Shown in pieces: positions 11,347 through 21,705 of a DNA stretch of 64,000 nucleotides; the first letter of the stretch is position 1, and each line of letters starts with the position of its first letter. The translations under genes were made by a program, and so were the position numbers. The DNA lies in assembly GCA_026315105.1 (NCBI GenBank), contig CM048750.1, forward strand, positions 400,766,502 through 400,830,501, written 5' to 3'. This DNA is from Locusta migratoria. Taxonomy: Eukaryota > Arthropoda > Insecta > Orthoptera > Acrididae. The notes beneath the pieces were generated by a model. It saw only the letters and a program-made list of their open reading frames with translations, was not told where the DNA came from and did no database searches.

Positions 11347-11550
11347 AAATTCAAAAATTTCAAGTGTTTGTAAATCTATCGGACCAAACTCCGTGGTCAT
11401 CAGTCCGTAGCTTAAAAACTACTTAAACCTAGGTAAACTAACCTAAGGACAACACACACATCCATGCCCCAGGGAGAACTCGAACCTCCACGGTGAGCAA
11501 CCGCGCGCTCTGCAGCGAGACGCTTTAGACCACTCGGCTACTCCACCGCG
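11347..11550 (-). mobile_element. tRNA-derived SINE (family B)
   Basis: On the minus strand it starts 'ccgcggtggagtagccgag' and has a B-box-like 'ggttcgagttctcc'. The body includes 'ttagtttacctaggtttaag' and 'ctacggactgatgaccacgg'. Bounded by the 13-bp TSD gctagtcacttga (11334-11346 and 11551-11563). It has the same layout as family A but a different head and body. Confidence 0.85.
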
Positions 11551-11563
11551 GCTAGTCACTTGA

Positions 11564-13039
11564 GTTCTCGACACTGCTCACATACCAGTGCCTTACTATT
11601 GTGTATTCTTGCTTCGTAATCTATGATTCCGTTGATTTTTGTTGAAATGAATACGACCTTTAAGCACTTGAACTTCAGTGAGATGCGTATATGTAATGTA
11701 GCAGACATGTGCCATGTGTCTCAGCAAGTCTGCATGTTCACGGTTTGATTTTAATGGAAATTAATCTGGCTACTATCGCGTACCATCTCACGTAAAGGAA
11801 GACAGACCAGAGCCACGTATGAAGTTTATTTTCCTTGTGTTGGGTGGTACATCCTGGTTCGCTAAATTTCGCCTACGATTGCAGCGCATGCTTCTACTTT
11901 GTATCAGAACGCTGAGTTGGGTGAGTTTCGCTTTGCTTCGCGCGTGTGAGTGGCAGAATGCTTGTTGGTTGTAAATCCCTCCCCCTACGATATTCAGTTC
12001 AGATTACTTTAAGTTAGTAGTTCAATGGGATGCGTTTTTATTGTTTAACAAAATTGGTTCCTCCAATTGTTCATGTTTGAACTGAATAAATAATTTATTG
12101 CCAGAGAAATTTTGTTCTAATTATGAATATTAGTTAATGAATACCCTCCCTTTTATTTAATGTTGTTTTTCACCAGTGCTGAGAACAAATGCAGATGCAT
12201 ATTATCATATTTTTAATTACGTTGCGCCATAAATGTTCTCACAGCCACCTTCATGAAATGGTTTAGTTCGGGGTGGCTGGTATATTAATGATTGTGTGTA
12301 ATTCTCGTGATCTATGATGTGTGTTGGCCACTGTCTCTATGTCTTCCTGCCGCTAAGGTAAATTTTGAGTCAGTTCTGTTTCAGGAAGTAGTTAGTAGCT
12401 GACGCGAATCCTCTAGCTGGTTTTTTACGGCCAGAATTATATGTTTAAAAAGTAAGCTTTTAACTGGCCCCTTTCAGCCAGACTTAATTTTACAATTAAC
12501 GATGGTCTTTCAAGGAGTTCACTAGATTACGGACACACCAGTCTATTTTCGGTGTTCTTATTAATCCAGTAAACAAGGAGAAAACAAAAAAAAAAAAAAA
12601 AACACCTGTTCTCTAAGGAATTTGTTAACCGAGACCACGAAGATAGGACTGACACACTGTAGAGGGTTGCACTTTGTAAATAATGGCTATCCTAGTTTAA
12701 ACAGTACACCGATCTACCCTGTAAGTGTATATTATAGCCTCCAGACTGGTAATGCCAAACGAAGAGGTAAAAGTCCCTCGCAAACGTCTATTACAAAATC
12801 GACAAGTGACTACCGGTAATTTTATTGACACCAGAATTTTTTTTACTCGTCAATTCGACGTTAACCACATGAAACAATCGATTCCAACTGCCCTCCCGAT
12901 ATCCACAATCACGTTTCTGTTCCTTATACAGCCTCCGTCCAGGCGAAAGTAATGGGTGGATACTAGGTACTCACACATGACGAGTTTGTTAAAAATTCCA
13001 ACGAAATCGTGTGGGATGCCCAAATCCAGGAGATAAAAG
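11564..13039. other. unassigned AT-rich sequence
   Basis: No gene or repeat recognised. A poly-A run of about 17 lies near 12585-12601; other content is unique-looking. Confidence 0.4.
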
Positions 13040-13285
13040 TCACCTACACGAAGCTAGAGATTGGAGCTCTCTTATTACAACTTTTATTTTAACATTGGCT
13101 AACCCCACTTTATAAGGTACAGCTAAATGATTCCCATATTTCCTCAAGCTGTTCTCCAGTGTTTCCTGGCTGGGTTTCTGCAGTATGCCGAGTGCTCCCA
13201 CAACGCTGCCGCCAGGTAGGAGAATGGGTAACTTCGCCTTGTCTCCATGGCTTGCAATGACGAACTTGTCGAATTTACTACGCAT
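13040..13285 (-). CDS. small unrecognised ORF or exon candidate
   Basis: An 81-residue open frame with balanced composition, including 'KFDKFVIASHGDKAKLPILL', 'PGGSVVGALGILQKPSQETL' and 'ENSLRKYGNHLAVPYKVGLA'. It is not low-complexity and does not resemble the transposon proteins around it, so it could be an exon of a host gene. A possible donor (AAA|GTTGTAA) lies near the C-terminal end. I do not recognise the family. Chance ORFs of this length are expected in a 64-kb window, so confidence is low. Confidence 0.25.
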   Translation of the reverse strand: MRSKFDKFVIASHGDKAKLPILLPGGSVVGALGILQKPSQETLENSLRKYGNHLAVPYKVGLANVKIKVVIRELQSLASCR

Positions 13286-13783
13286 TTATAAGTTAAAAGA
13301 TCAGTAATAATTTTCCATCACAAACATCTACACTGCATAAATGACACCAGTCGTAAATTAAACACCGCTAACACACGATTAAACAGGCAATACTTCGTAA
13401 TGTACACAGTGCAAAGTATTTTACTACCACAAGAACATAATCCTAAATCGACTTCTTTAGAGCTCTATCACAACGCAACATAATCCAAAACGGGAAACAG
13501 ACACTACACCGCATATTTTACAGTATTTCAAACACTCGATACTTAGGGTCTATCCCAACTAGCCTGCTACACTCTATGTCACAACAACCATCTCCAACCC
13601 AACCCAACAACAACAAACTGATCTAGCCATCCCAGCTAATTTTTTACTAATGTTCTAGACTACATAGCAGGCGACACTCTCGGTATCTCTGCGTTGTTGG
13701 TGGATCCCCACGAACATCTAACCGTTTGATCATGCATCTTTCCATTGCATACTCCATCAGACAGTATTTCTGAAACGATTTCG
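13286..13783. other. unassigned sequence upstream of the small ORF
   Basis: AT-rich, no recognised features; would be the 5' flank of the minus-strand ORF. Confidence 0.35.
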
Positions 13784-13795
13784 GTCAGTCAAATT

Positions 13796-13985
13796 CAAAT
13801 GTTTGTATAGCTTATGGGATTTAACTACGGGGTCATCAGTCCCTAAACTTTCAAACTACTTATGAACTAGCTAATACTAAGGACGGCACAAATATCCATG
13901 CCCGAAAGGGGATTCGAACCCCCGACCTTAGTGGCCGTGCAGACCGTGACTGGAGCGCCTAGTCCCCTCGGCCACCGCGGCCGGC
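13796..13985 (-). mobile_element. tRNA-derived SINE (family A)
   Basis: Minus-strand copy with the head 'ccggccgcggtggccgagg' and B-box 'gggttcgaatcc'. The TSD is imperfect: tttcggtcagtca at 13779-13791 and cttttgtcagtca at 13985-13997, sharing gtcagtca. It carries small indels against the 8245 copy. Confidence 0.85.
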
Positions 13986-14055
13986 TTTTGTCAGTCACTA
14001 GACCACATACTTCGTACATTCAACCATCACTCGAGAACAAACAGTCATCGTATTA

Positions 14056-14235
14056 GCTGTTGTATCTTCCGGGTTATGTGGTCGTGGTCCAAGAAACATA
14101 TCTGTTCCTGACGTTTCGTCGGCAAGACTCACCGCTACCAGTACCTCTGAAGATGTCCAGCGCAGCTCTGGACGAAACGTCAGGAACAGATATGTTTCTT
14201 GGACCACGACCACATAACCCGGAAGATACAACAGC
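14056..14235. mobile_element. fold-back MITE, perfect 65-bp inverted arms
   Basis: 180-bp element with arms 14056-14120 and 14171-14235 that are perfect reverse complements (start 'gctgttgtatcttccgggtt') around a 50-nt spacer, and a 5-bp TSD tatta (14051-14055 and 14236-14240). The perfect arms and TSD suggest recent insertion. No coding capacity. Superfamily unassigned. Its centre contains a hammerhead-like core (separate entry). Confidence 0.9.
14147..14196 (+). ncRNA. hammerhead-like ribozyme motif in fold-back MITE
   Basis: CTGAAGA (14147-14153), a hairpin with GTCCAG/CTGGAC stem, then GAAA (14174-14177), in the order of the hammerhead catalytic core: CUGANGA, stem II, GAAA. One extra nucleotide (T) sits between CTGAAGA and stem II, as in the two other copies in this window. 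A matching NUH cleavage triplet and stem I/III could not be fixed with certainty, so activity is doubtful. Confidence 0.35.
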
Positions 14236-14240
14236 TATTA

Positions 14241-14942
14241 CTTCAGCCGGTCGTGAAAGCCTTCACTGCATGAGTCATCGTATTCCCCCTTCTAACAAAT
14301 CAATACTCCCGATAAACATCCGTAATACAACCAATACATTGTAAAAAGACTGACACACGTAGAACAGCTAACAAGAAACGATCCAGGTCAACACCAAGCT
14401 CTTTTCTTATATGTATATATCTAATCCTTACAACCAAAATGCCAAAATAGTCTATATCATTTCGAACTAATACAACACCTAAATATTTTATCAAATGCCA
14501 AGAGCAATCTTTTAGAAACTAAACAAATGCCTCCCAACGAAGTTAACTAGCTAGCTTTAAATCACCTAACAATAGGGTTTATTGAAATCGTTGCTTCTCG
14601 ACGGAAAAACAATAATTTACTCCTGCAAGCATCTCCGCTACGCTACCGACAGGTGTCCACTCGTAAACACCACTAAAAGACGATATAAATACATCACAAC
14701 CCTAGCACATTACTATTATCAATATGCAGTCACAAATGTAGAACACTTATATTTTGCAAGAAACCGTATGACTAAACAGATCGAGGTCGGTATTTCGAAC
14801 AAGCCAAGATACGTCGTACGCACTAGATTACGAATACACGAGACATAATTTTATGAAGATAAAATATTACATTGCTTCTATCAACAGCCATAAGAATAAA
14901 AAATGAACGATCTGTCACAGCTATACAATCGCTCTTAATGTG
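14241..14942. other. unassigned sequence
   Basis: AT-rich. 14300-14494 (minus) is open for 64 residues without domain signal. No repeats recognised. Confidence 0.35.
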
Positions 14943-15168
14943 AGATCGACACAATGAACACCATCTTTAACTAACCTCTACAGATCATAAAGAGACATCT
15001 GCACACAATCGTATTACCGACAGACACAGCACCACTTCTGTGGATCATTTCCTCGTAGTTGACACAAACAAGGTATGTACAGTATGAGTTCATTACAACA
15101 GCCGTTATAACTTGCAGGAGGAAAAATATAGTTAGCGATAACATGTTTTATACACCCCTCCCCCGCCC

Positions 15169-15188
15169 ACACACACACACACACACAA
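15169..15188. repeat. (CA)n microsatellite
   Basis: About 20 bp of CA repeats in the left arm; the corresponding (GT)n is present in the right arm at 17773-17786. Confidence 0.85.
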
Positions 15189-15598
15189 ACAGCCGGATGA
15201 GCGTTAAATTGCGATGTAAAGTCAAACTCCAGTCCATACACTAACGTATCGCACAACGTCGATTTAAACGAACTCTTGCTTAGCTGTAGACTAGGACAGG
15301 ATAGTATTACATCTCCGATAACTGACCAACTAACAGATACTCTACCAATCGAAGCACTACTCTTCTGACACATAACGTGTCTTCCAGTATTTTCTCCTAT
15401 GTCCATAGACCAGTAATACCGAAACATTCTACACGAAAAGATGTAATTCTAACTAGAGGCGTTTATATTTTATTTTATCAGCTCTGTTTCTTCCTCTATA
15501 CCCTGATTAAGATTCATAGAATCGCCTGGTAAGATATATCAAAGGTATTCCATGTTGTACTTATCTATGTGGGGTCTAAAAGTCTGATCTATCGATGC

Positions 15599-15793
15599 AA
15601 ATCAAATGTTTGTTAAGCTTATGGGACTTAACTACGGGGTCATCAGTCCCTAAACTTACAAACTACTTATGAACTACTTACGAACTAGGACGGCACAAAT
15701 ATCCATGCCCGAGGGGGGATTCTAACCCCCGACCGTAGTGGCCGTGCAGACCGTGACTGAAGCGCCTCAGTCCCCTCGGCCACCGCGGCCGGC
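15599..15793 (-). mobile_element. tRNA-derived SINE (family A), nested
   Basis: Minus-strand full-length copy; B box mutated to 'gggttagaatcc'. Flanked by the 11-bp TSD tctatcgatgc (15588-15598 and 15794-15804). It inserted into the core of the large inverted-repeat element. Confidence 0.9.
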
Positions 15794-16643
15794 TCTATCG
15801 ATGCCATTTCCCCTTAAACATATAGATGTGGTTAGTTGCATAATCGTACAACCTCACGATGTGTTTGGATTTAAATAGTTCTCCAACTTTACATAAAAGC
15901 ATAATTTGACGAACATTCCGCTGTCTTAATAGAAAAGCAATCCAAGACTATAATGTGTATTTCTTTTAACTGTGGGTCTATATACCTTAAAAAAAGAATA
16001 GAAGTATGTCGTGTTTTTTCCGTAGCCCTGTGATTTTTTCCTGACGCAGGATGTGACATATAAACAACCGAGATGGAGTGTTAGTCTAAACCTTACTTTC
16101 CGTGCGTATAAATTACATATACAAACGTTACTAGTTGTTTGCTGTAGGACAAAAGACGAATGGCACTGGATCTGTTTTGTACGAAGATTGGTGGAACACT
16201 TGGTTCTTCGTATAGAATGATCATGCAAAAAGCACATTTCGAGTAACATTTGTGTGTCTTACTAGGTGTGGTTCGTTTTGTCCCAAAAAGGGTTAGATGT
16301 TGATATTTTGTTGGGTAAGCCTATGATTTCGATGTGAAAATTACCGTTCGGTGCTTCATTTTGTCCTAAAAAAGGGTTAAAGTTGGATCGACTGTGTTGT
16401 AAGCTGTTGTAGCACAGTATCGTTCTCGTAATGTGGGAATCGAGCTATACACTTTCTAAGTTTCTTCCCTCTGTGGAAAGAGCCTTTTACTCTTCTGCGG
16501 TGTATATAGACCAACCTTATGAGGTGTTTGCTGTAGGTCCTAAGATCTATATGTGGATCAAGTGTGTTGAGGAGCACTCCAATGTCGATGTGATTACATA
16601 CAATATGTAATAGTTTGCATCTGCAACAGTTATTTGTTGTTAA

Positions 16644-17607
16644 GGCTTACACCGGGTCCACACATTGGTACCAACGCTGACACCAACATTGGCCAATATT
16701 TTTGAGGCAGCGTCCAGACACTGGAGCCAAAATGCAGTTGAATTCGTCGAGAGCCAACGTACACATATCTGACATACAAATCGCGGACAATGCATTAATG
16801 GTTGTGAGAGTGAACAATTACATTTTGTAACTAAAAACCAAAAAAGGAAACATATGTAACAGATGATGGGTGTGTTTTGTCACTTCCTAACGAACATTAA
16901 TTACGAAATCAGTAAGTTTTAAAATTTGTTACAAGTAATCTATACACATTATTAAAATTTATACCTGCGCTTTAAGTGATTGAACTTAAAATAAAAAAGG
17001 ATACCGATGCGTTTTGGAGGGACACTACACTTTCTAAAGTTCTTTAGGTATTGAAGGTTGACTCTTCGGTTTCTTGCTACAGGAGACAGTTTTAGAAGTC
17101 TACACTTCCTTTCTAAAATAACCATGTCATTGATATCACTGGTAGTGCTTGAAGTTTGCAAACCAATATGTGGAACTTGACAGAAAATGTTAATTTTAAA
17201 AATATCATTCAGTAATTGTGTCAAAATTAAATTCACTGATCGCGCCTAAGTTTTGCCGCGGCATTTCGATTTTTGTGGTTGCTTTCACAAATGAATGACT
17301 TTCTGGTACAGATATAATATTTACAATGAGATTTTAAAACGTTAAAATCAACGGCATCGAAGAACGAACGATGAAAGAAACAATTTCGAGACGAGCAGAC
17401 AACAAAAATAGAATGAAACGTTGGCGCCAATGTGTGGACGACGTACCTACATTGGCCCAACGTCCTTTGATGTTTGGTCGAAATACCGACAAGCAACGGA
17501 GTCGTACCAACGTTGGCGCCAACGTTGGTTCCAATGCTGTTTCACCGATCCATACATTGGGCGAATAAATTTGGCGCCAACTTTGGTTCCAATGTGTGGA
17601 TCCGGCC
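16644..17607. mobile_element. TIR element rich in CCAACGTTGG palindromes (family X, copy 1)
   Basis: The ends are inverted repeats: left 'ccgggtccacacattggtac' (after a 5-bp insertion) and right 'ttccaatgtgtggatccgg'. Subterminal sequence repeats 'ccaacgttgg', 'ggcgccaa' and 'ccaatgtgtgg' in both orientations, including a perfect 24-bp palindrome at 17506-17529. Left flank TTAA and right flank TTAT could be a mutated TTAA duplication, as used by piggyBac-like elements; this is only suggestive. No transposase was found. Part of a second copy lies at 49230-49632. It interrupts the right side of the larger inverted-repeat element. Confidence 0.65.
17506..17529. repeat. perfect 24-bp palindrome
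   Basis: Two 'ccaacgttgg' units joined by 'cgcc/ggcg', flanked by A and T. It sits in the subterminal region of the family X element and resembles a clustered binding site for its own transposase (inference). Confidence 0.85.
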
Positions 17608-17984
17608 TTATAGCTTTTCGTGTAGAACTTTTCGATTTTACAGGTCTATGGATCTATGAGAAAATACCGAAGGATAGCTAAGCAAGAGTTCGTTTAAATT
17701 GATATTGTGCGATACGTTAGTGTATGGATTGGATTTTGACTTTACATCGCAATTTAACGCTCATCCGGCTGTTTGTGTGTGTGTGTTATCGCTAACTATA
17801 TTTTTCCTCATGCAAGTTTTAACGGCTGTTGTTGTAAATTCATACTGTACATACATTTGTGTCAACTGCGAGGAAATGATCCATAGAAGTGTTGCTGTGT
17901 TTGTTTGGTAATACGACTGTGTACATATGTCTCTTTATGATCTGTAGAGGTTAGTTAAAGATGGTCTTTATTGTGTCGATCTTT

Positions 17985-20045
17985 ATCACCCCTGGTGAAA
18001 CACGTCCACTGAATGTGTGGTCATGTTCCATTTCGATTTATTCATTAACCTAAAGTATTTCTGCACCATTCATGTTATCTATTTGTATGTTAATTATTTT
18101 ATTATTTTTATCAATCATCAATGCCCTTTTTTATGTATATTTGCCCCATATTTAAAAATGTTTCCACCAGTGTGACAACGTGTGTGTTCATGTGAAAGTG
18201 AATGTGTGCTCTTAATACTGACTGACTCCCGCACAATGGTTTACAGTCGCCACCTCCCACTTTAGGACTAGTTTTGCTGTAGTTAAGAATGCATGGCTTA
18301 GTTTATCGTCTGCGCTGGCGTCTGCTGGGTGGCCAGAGACAAGCTTGCTTGGCGAGGTGGCCGTGTTGTTAGTATCGTACCAACCAACTCTTGGATGAAA
18401 GTGGTGACAGGAGACCTCTCTGGGAGCGGTTGTAAAGGGAATTGTCTTGGCCAGGTAGCAAAGGTTGGTAAACACTAGTCTCTGAATGCGCTCTGCGTCG
18501 CTTTTAGGGCGCTCTACATCCGGTGTGTGGCAGGGGGAGGTTTTTCTGTAGCCTTAGAGCTAGTCTCCACTTTCATTCTGGCTCTGACAACTGTGGAAGA
18601 AAGTACTCCGCCAAATCATGCTGAGTCGAAGGCATGCTGTTAGGACTTTCCTTTCCTCGTGATCGTGCAGTCTTTTTCAGTGATAGTTCTCTTGAGTAAT
18701 TCTTTCGCTATGTGATGCGAAGTGTTTCTTAATTTACAGAACTAGAGTGAATTCAGTGTAAATTTATTATTTGTATTTTCATTCCAGTGTGATTGTGTGT
18801 CCGGTTTTGCTCAAGTTAGAATACACATGTGTGGCCTTCAGCCTTTGTGCAAAACTACTATGTTTGAATTTCCTTCGTGTTTTTGACTAACGTTTTCGTG
18901 TCGATACTGTATCCGAGAGTGTGCTAAATATTTCTCAGATTTTCTGATTTGATTCTGTCTTTCCTGTTTTGTATGACCAATTGCACCACGTGCTTTTGTA
19001 ATGGACGTTACTTTGGCCTTCAGCCATGGTTTTATTAATACTAGCTTTCTTCTATACGAATTCTCATGTGTGCTTTACTCGCTGATTCAAGATTAATTTC
19101 TGTTTATAAATGTTATGAAATTCGGCATGGTCGCACACCATGTGGTACTTAAGAATAGTCAGCCGCTGCCTCCCCACACAAATGAGTTCGTTTAGTGCCA
19201 GTATATTTAAAAATTTGTGATAAAGACACCTGCCATCTCGTCAAGATGCCACCGACGCTTGGTTTCACCACTGATTTCATCTGTTCCAGCAGAGTAATGT
19301 ACTGCCAAGCTTTATGCGCGTGTCTGTGAATGAATGAAAGTGTTATTAGCTATCCATTGTCTGTTGGCAAATTTCCTTCTCTGTTACCTCCATATTCATA
19401 AAGGGTAGAAACAATTTTATTACAGGCAGTAATTTTATGATTTAATTCACTTTTGTACAAGGTGTGTGCTTAATTTGGTGAGTGAGCAGTTAGATAAATT
19501 TCTGTTGCGCATGTACTGTGACACTCATAAAGTAATTTAGAGCAGCATTGAGCATTTCAACTTACATTTGCAGATCTCAACTGCCCGAGTTCTTGCTTAT
19601 TTTAATAAACAGGCTACTTTCACTTGGCTTACTGCTGCCAGGATTTGTCCTTCTGGCGTCTCCTGATTTCATTTTTAAATTTTGTTTCTTTCTCTAGATG
19701 CCCTCTCGTCCTATGAATGTGTGAGTGTGAGTATGAATAAGTAGAAATTGCAAGCGCTAGTGTATCTTTATTGTGTTTTCAGCCACGCATTGCCAGTGCA
19801 TTTGTTTTCTCTTTCAGTAGTGATCATTTTTCTATGGTATTTTTGGGGGAAATAAGTGTCGACTTTAGGCAGTGTGAAACACAAGTGCAATTACAACTGC
19901 ATTGCATGTGAAAACAGTTTTGTGTGTGAAACTCTTACAGAGCCACGACGTGTTCTGACCACTTGGGTTGTTAGGAACTTGTTGCTTTGGTATTTCATTG
20001 TGAATATTTTAACGTGCATGTGAATATTTTAATGTGATTTCAAAA
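17985..20045 (+). other. probable leader/LTR region of a decayed retroelement
   Basis: About 2 kb of T- and GTGT-rich, stop-filled sequence leading into a plus-strand gag-like start at 20046. The other LTR is not in view, so an LTR boundary cannot be fixed. No other feature recognised. Confidence 0.3.
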
Positions 20046-20195
20046 ATGGATAGTGTTTCAGTTTCGGCAATTGAAACCCGTAGGATAAGGAAAAGCATGA
20101 TAGGTCGTGGGAATTAGTCTCGGTTGCTACAGAAAATCAGCACGTTGCCTTAAATGATGCTGCAAACGTGAGAGATGTTTCTAAAACAGAAAATT
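20046..20195 (+). pseudogene. gag N-terminal fragment of a plus-strand retroelement
   Basis: The ATG at 20046 opens 'MDSVSVSAIETRRIRKSMIG', then a stop (TAG at about 20115). The frame resumes with 'VATENQHVALNDAANVRDVS' and breaks off at about 20195, where minus-strand gypsy pol sequence begins. The coding-like continuation after the stop supports a decayed gene. It probably belongs with the coiled-coil gag segment at 21790-23156. Confidence 0.4.
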
Positions 20196-21705
20196 GTTGC
20201 GTCGGCGTCAGTAGCTTGGATGCAAAGGCAATAGGACGATCGTGACATCCAATACGATGTGACAAAACTGCACCCACACCGTACGACGAGGCATCAACTG
20301 CTAGCACTACAGGCTTCTGTGGGTCAAAGGGAATCAAACATGCATCACTGAGTAGTGCAGACTTTAAGTTGTCAAAGGTAATCTGGCAATCTTTGGACCA
20401 AACAAAAGGAACATTTTTCCTACGTAAGCGATGCAGTGGAGCTGCAATCTGAGACGCATTGGGAATAAACCCGAAATAATAATTAAGCTTTCCCATTACT
20501 GCTTGCAATTCGTGCACATTCTTAGGAGGAGGCAAGTCTTTGATTGCTTGAAGATGTGACTGTAAGGGATGGATTCCTTGGGTATTAATCATATATGTCA
20601 GTTTGAAAAAACGAACACTTTGCTTTATTACAACGTAGACCTGCTGCAGTCAACACTTTGAAAAGGCACTCCAGGTTTGCTAAATGTTCTTCAACTGTAC
20701 GTCCGGATACCACAATATCATCTAAATAGTTCGAACAGCACGGTACTGAAACCGTCAGCTGTTCCAAAAAGCGCTGAAAAATAGCGGGGGAGGAAGAACT
20801 GCCAAAGGGTAGGCATTGAAATTGAAAAAGGCCCATGTGAGTATTAATGACGAAAAACTTTTTTGACTCGTCATCAAGTGGAATCTGTAAGTATGCCTCT
20901 GCTAAATCAATCTTAGAAAAGAAGCGAGACTGTCCTAATTAGTCCATCAGTTCCTCTGGTCTGGGCAGGGGATAAGTGTCCACAATTGTTTGACTGTTCA
21001 CTGTTGATTTAAAGTCCGCACAGAGACGAAGTTTTCCTGACAGCTTAGGTATAATTACTATAGGCGAGGCCCACTGACTCGCAGAAACAGGAGAAATCAC
21101 ACCACTATCTTGCCAACGTTTAAGTTCATCGCATTGCGATAGGCACCGGTCTAGCTTTACGAAATTTGGGAACTGCAGATTCTTTTAAAGTTACATGTGC
21201 CACGAAGTCTTTTGCACAACCTAGTTCCGGCGAAAACAAGTCCCTATATTTTTCACACAATGCATTTATTTTGTCCTGAGGCACTACTGACGAAATTTGA
21301 AGCACATCTCTTTGAATTGATAAACCAAACAAGTCAAATGCATCTAATCCAAAAATGGTCTGTGTAGATTTGGCCTGAAGAGTTACAAAAGCAACTGTTT
21401 TTGTTACACCTTGAAAAGAGGCAGGCAGGCTACACGTTTCTAGCACGGGAATAGTTTGTCCTGTATATGCTGTTAACACTTACTGTGACGGCGACAATTT
21501 TGGCGAACCCAGAAGTTCATACGTGTCTTTATTCATTAAAGTAACAGCGGAACCAGTATCAAGCTGAAATTGCACAGTCTTATTTCCTATGCAAAGATTC
21601 ACAAAAAGCTTTTTAACTAGGTGGCGCGCACCTTGGACTTGGGCGACACCACAAAAAAGATCTTTCCTTTGAAGAAGGCGTACAAAGTGCAGACGACGGG
21701 TCACT
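20196..21705 (-). pseudogene. gypsy-type pol fragment (protease-RT-RNase H), inverted
   Basis: Minus-strand pol of a Ty3/gypsy element (K02A2.6-like style). 21480-21704 carries the aspartic protease motif 'QFQLDTGSAVTLM'. 21126-21479 covers the protease-RT linker. The RT follows, with 'LPFGSSSSPAIFQRF' and the catalytic 'NYLDDIVVS' (20700-20830), then the connection 'ELQAVMGKLNYY' and the RNase H start 'LAVDASSYGVGAVLSH' and 'ASKLLTPTQQ'. It stops there at about 20196: the rest of RNase H and the integrase are missing. Stops and frameshifts lie near 20590 and 20940. It is embedded, in opposite orientation, within a plus-strand gag. Confidence 0.75.

Larger units (their letters stand above)
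14943..17984. mobile_element. large inverted-repeat element with nested insertions
   Basis: The left arm (14943-about 15445) and right arm (about 17610-17984) are diverged reverse complements. The outer edge 'agatcgacacaat' at 14943 matches 'attgtgtcgatct' ending at 17984, and similarity stops sharply outside on both sides. Inner arm landmarks also pair: 'gaggaaatgatccatagaag' at 17869 with its complement near 15040, and 'ctaagcaagagttcgttta' at 17678 with its complement near 15270. The left arm has about 90 bp extra around 15290-15380. The core (15446-16640) has no recognised transposase. A SINE and a second TIR element are nested inside. Confidence 0.7.

Noticed and set aside
15926..16577. 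Minus-strand ORFs in the core of the large inverted-repeat element
   Set aside because: No transposase motif (no DDE spacing, no zinc finger); reported only as unrecognised core.
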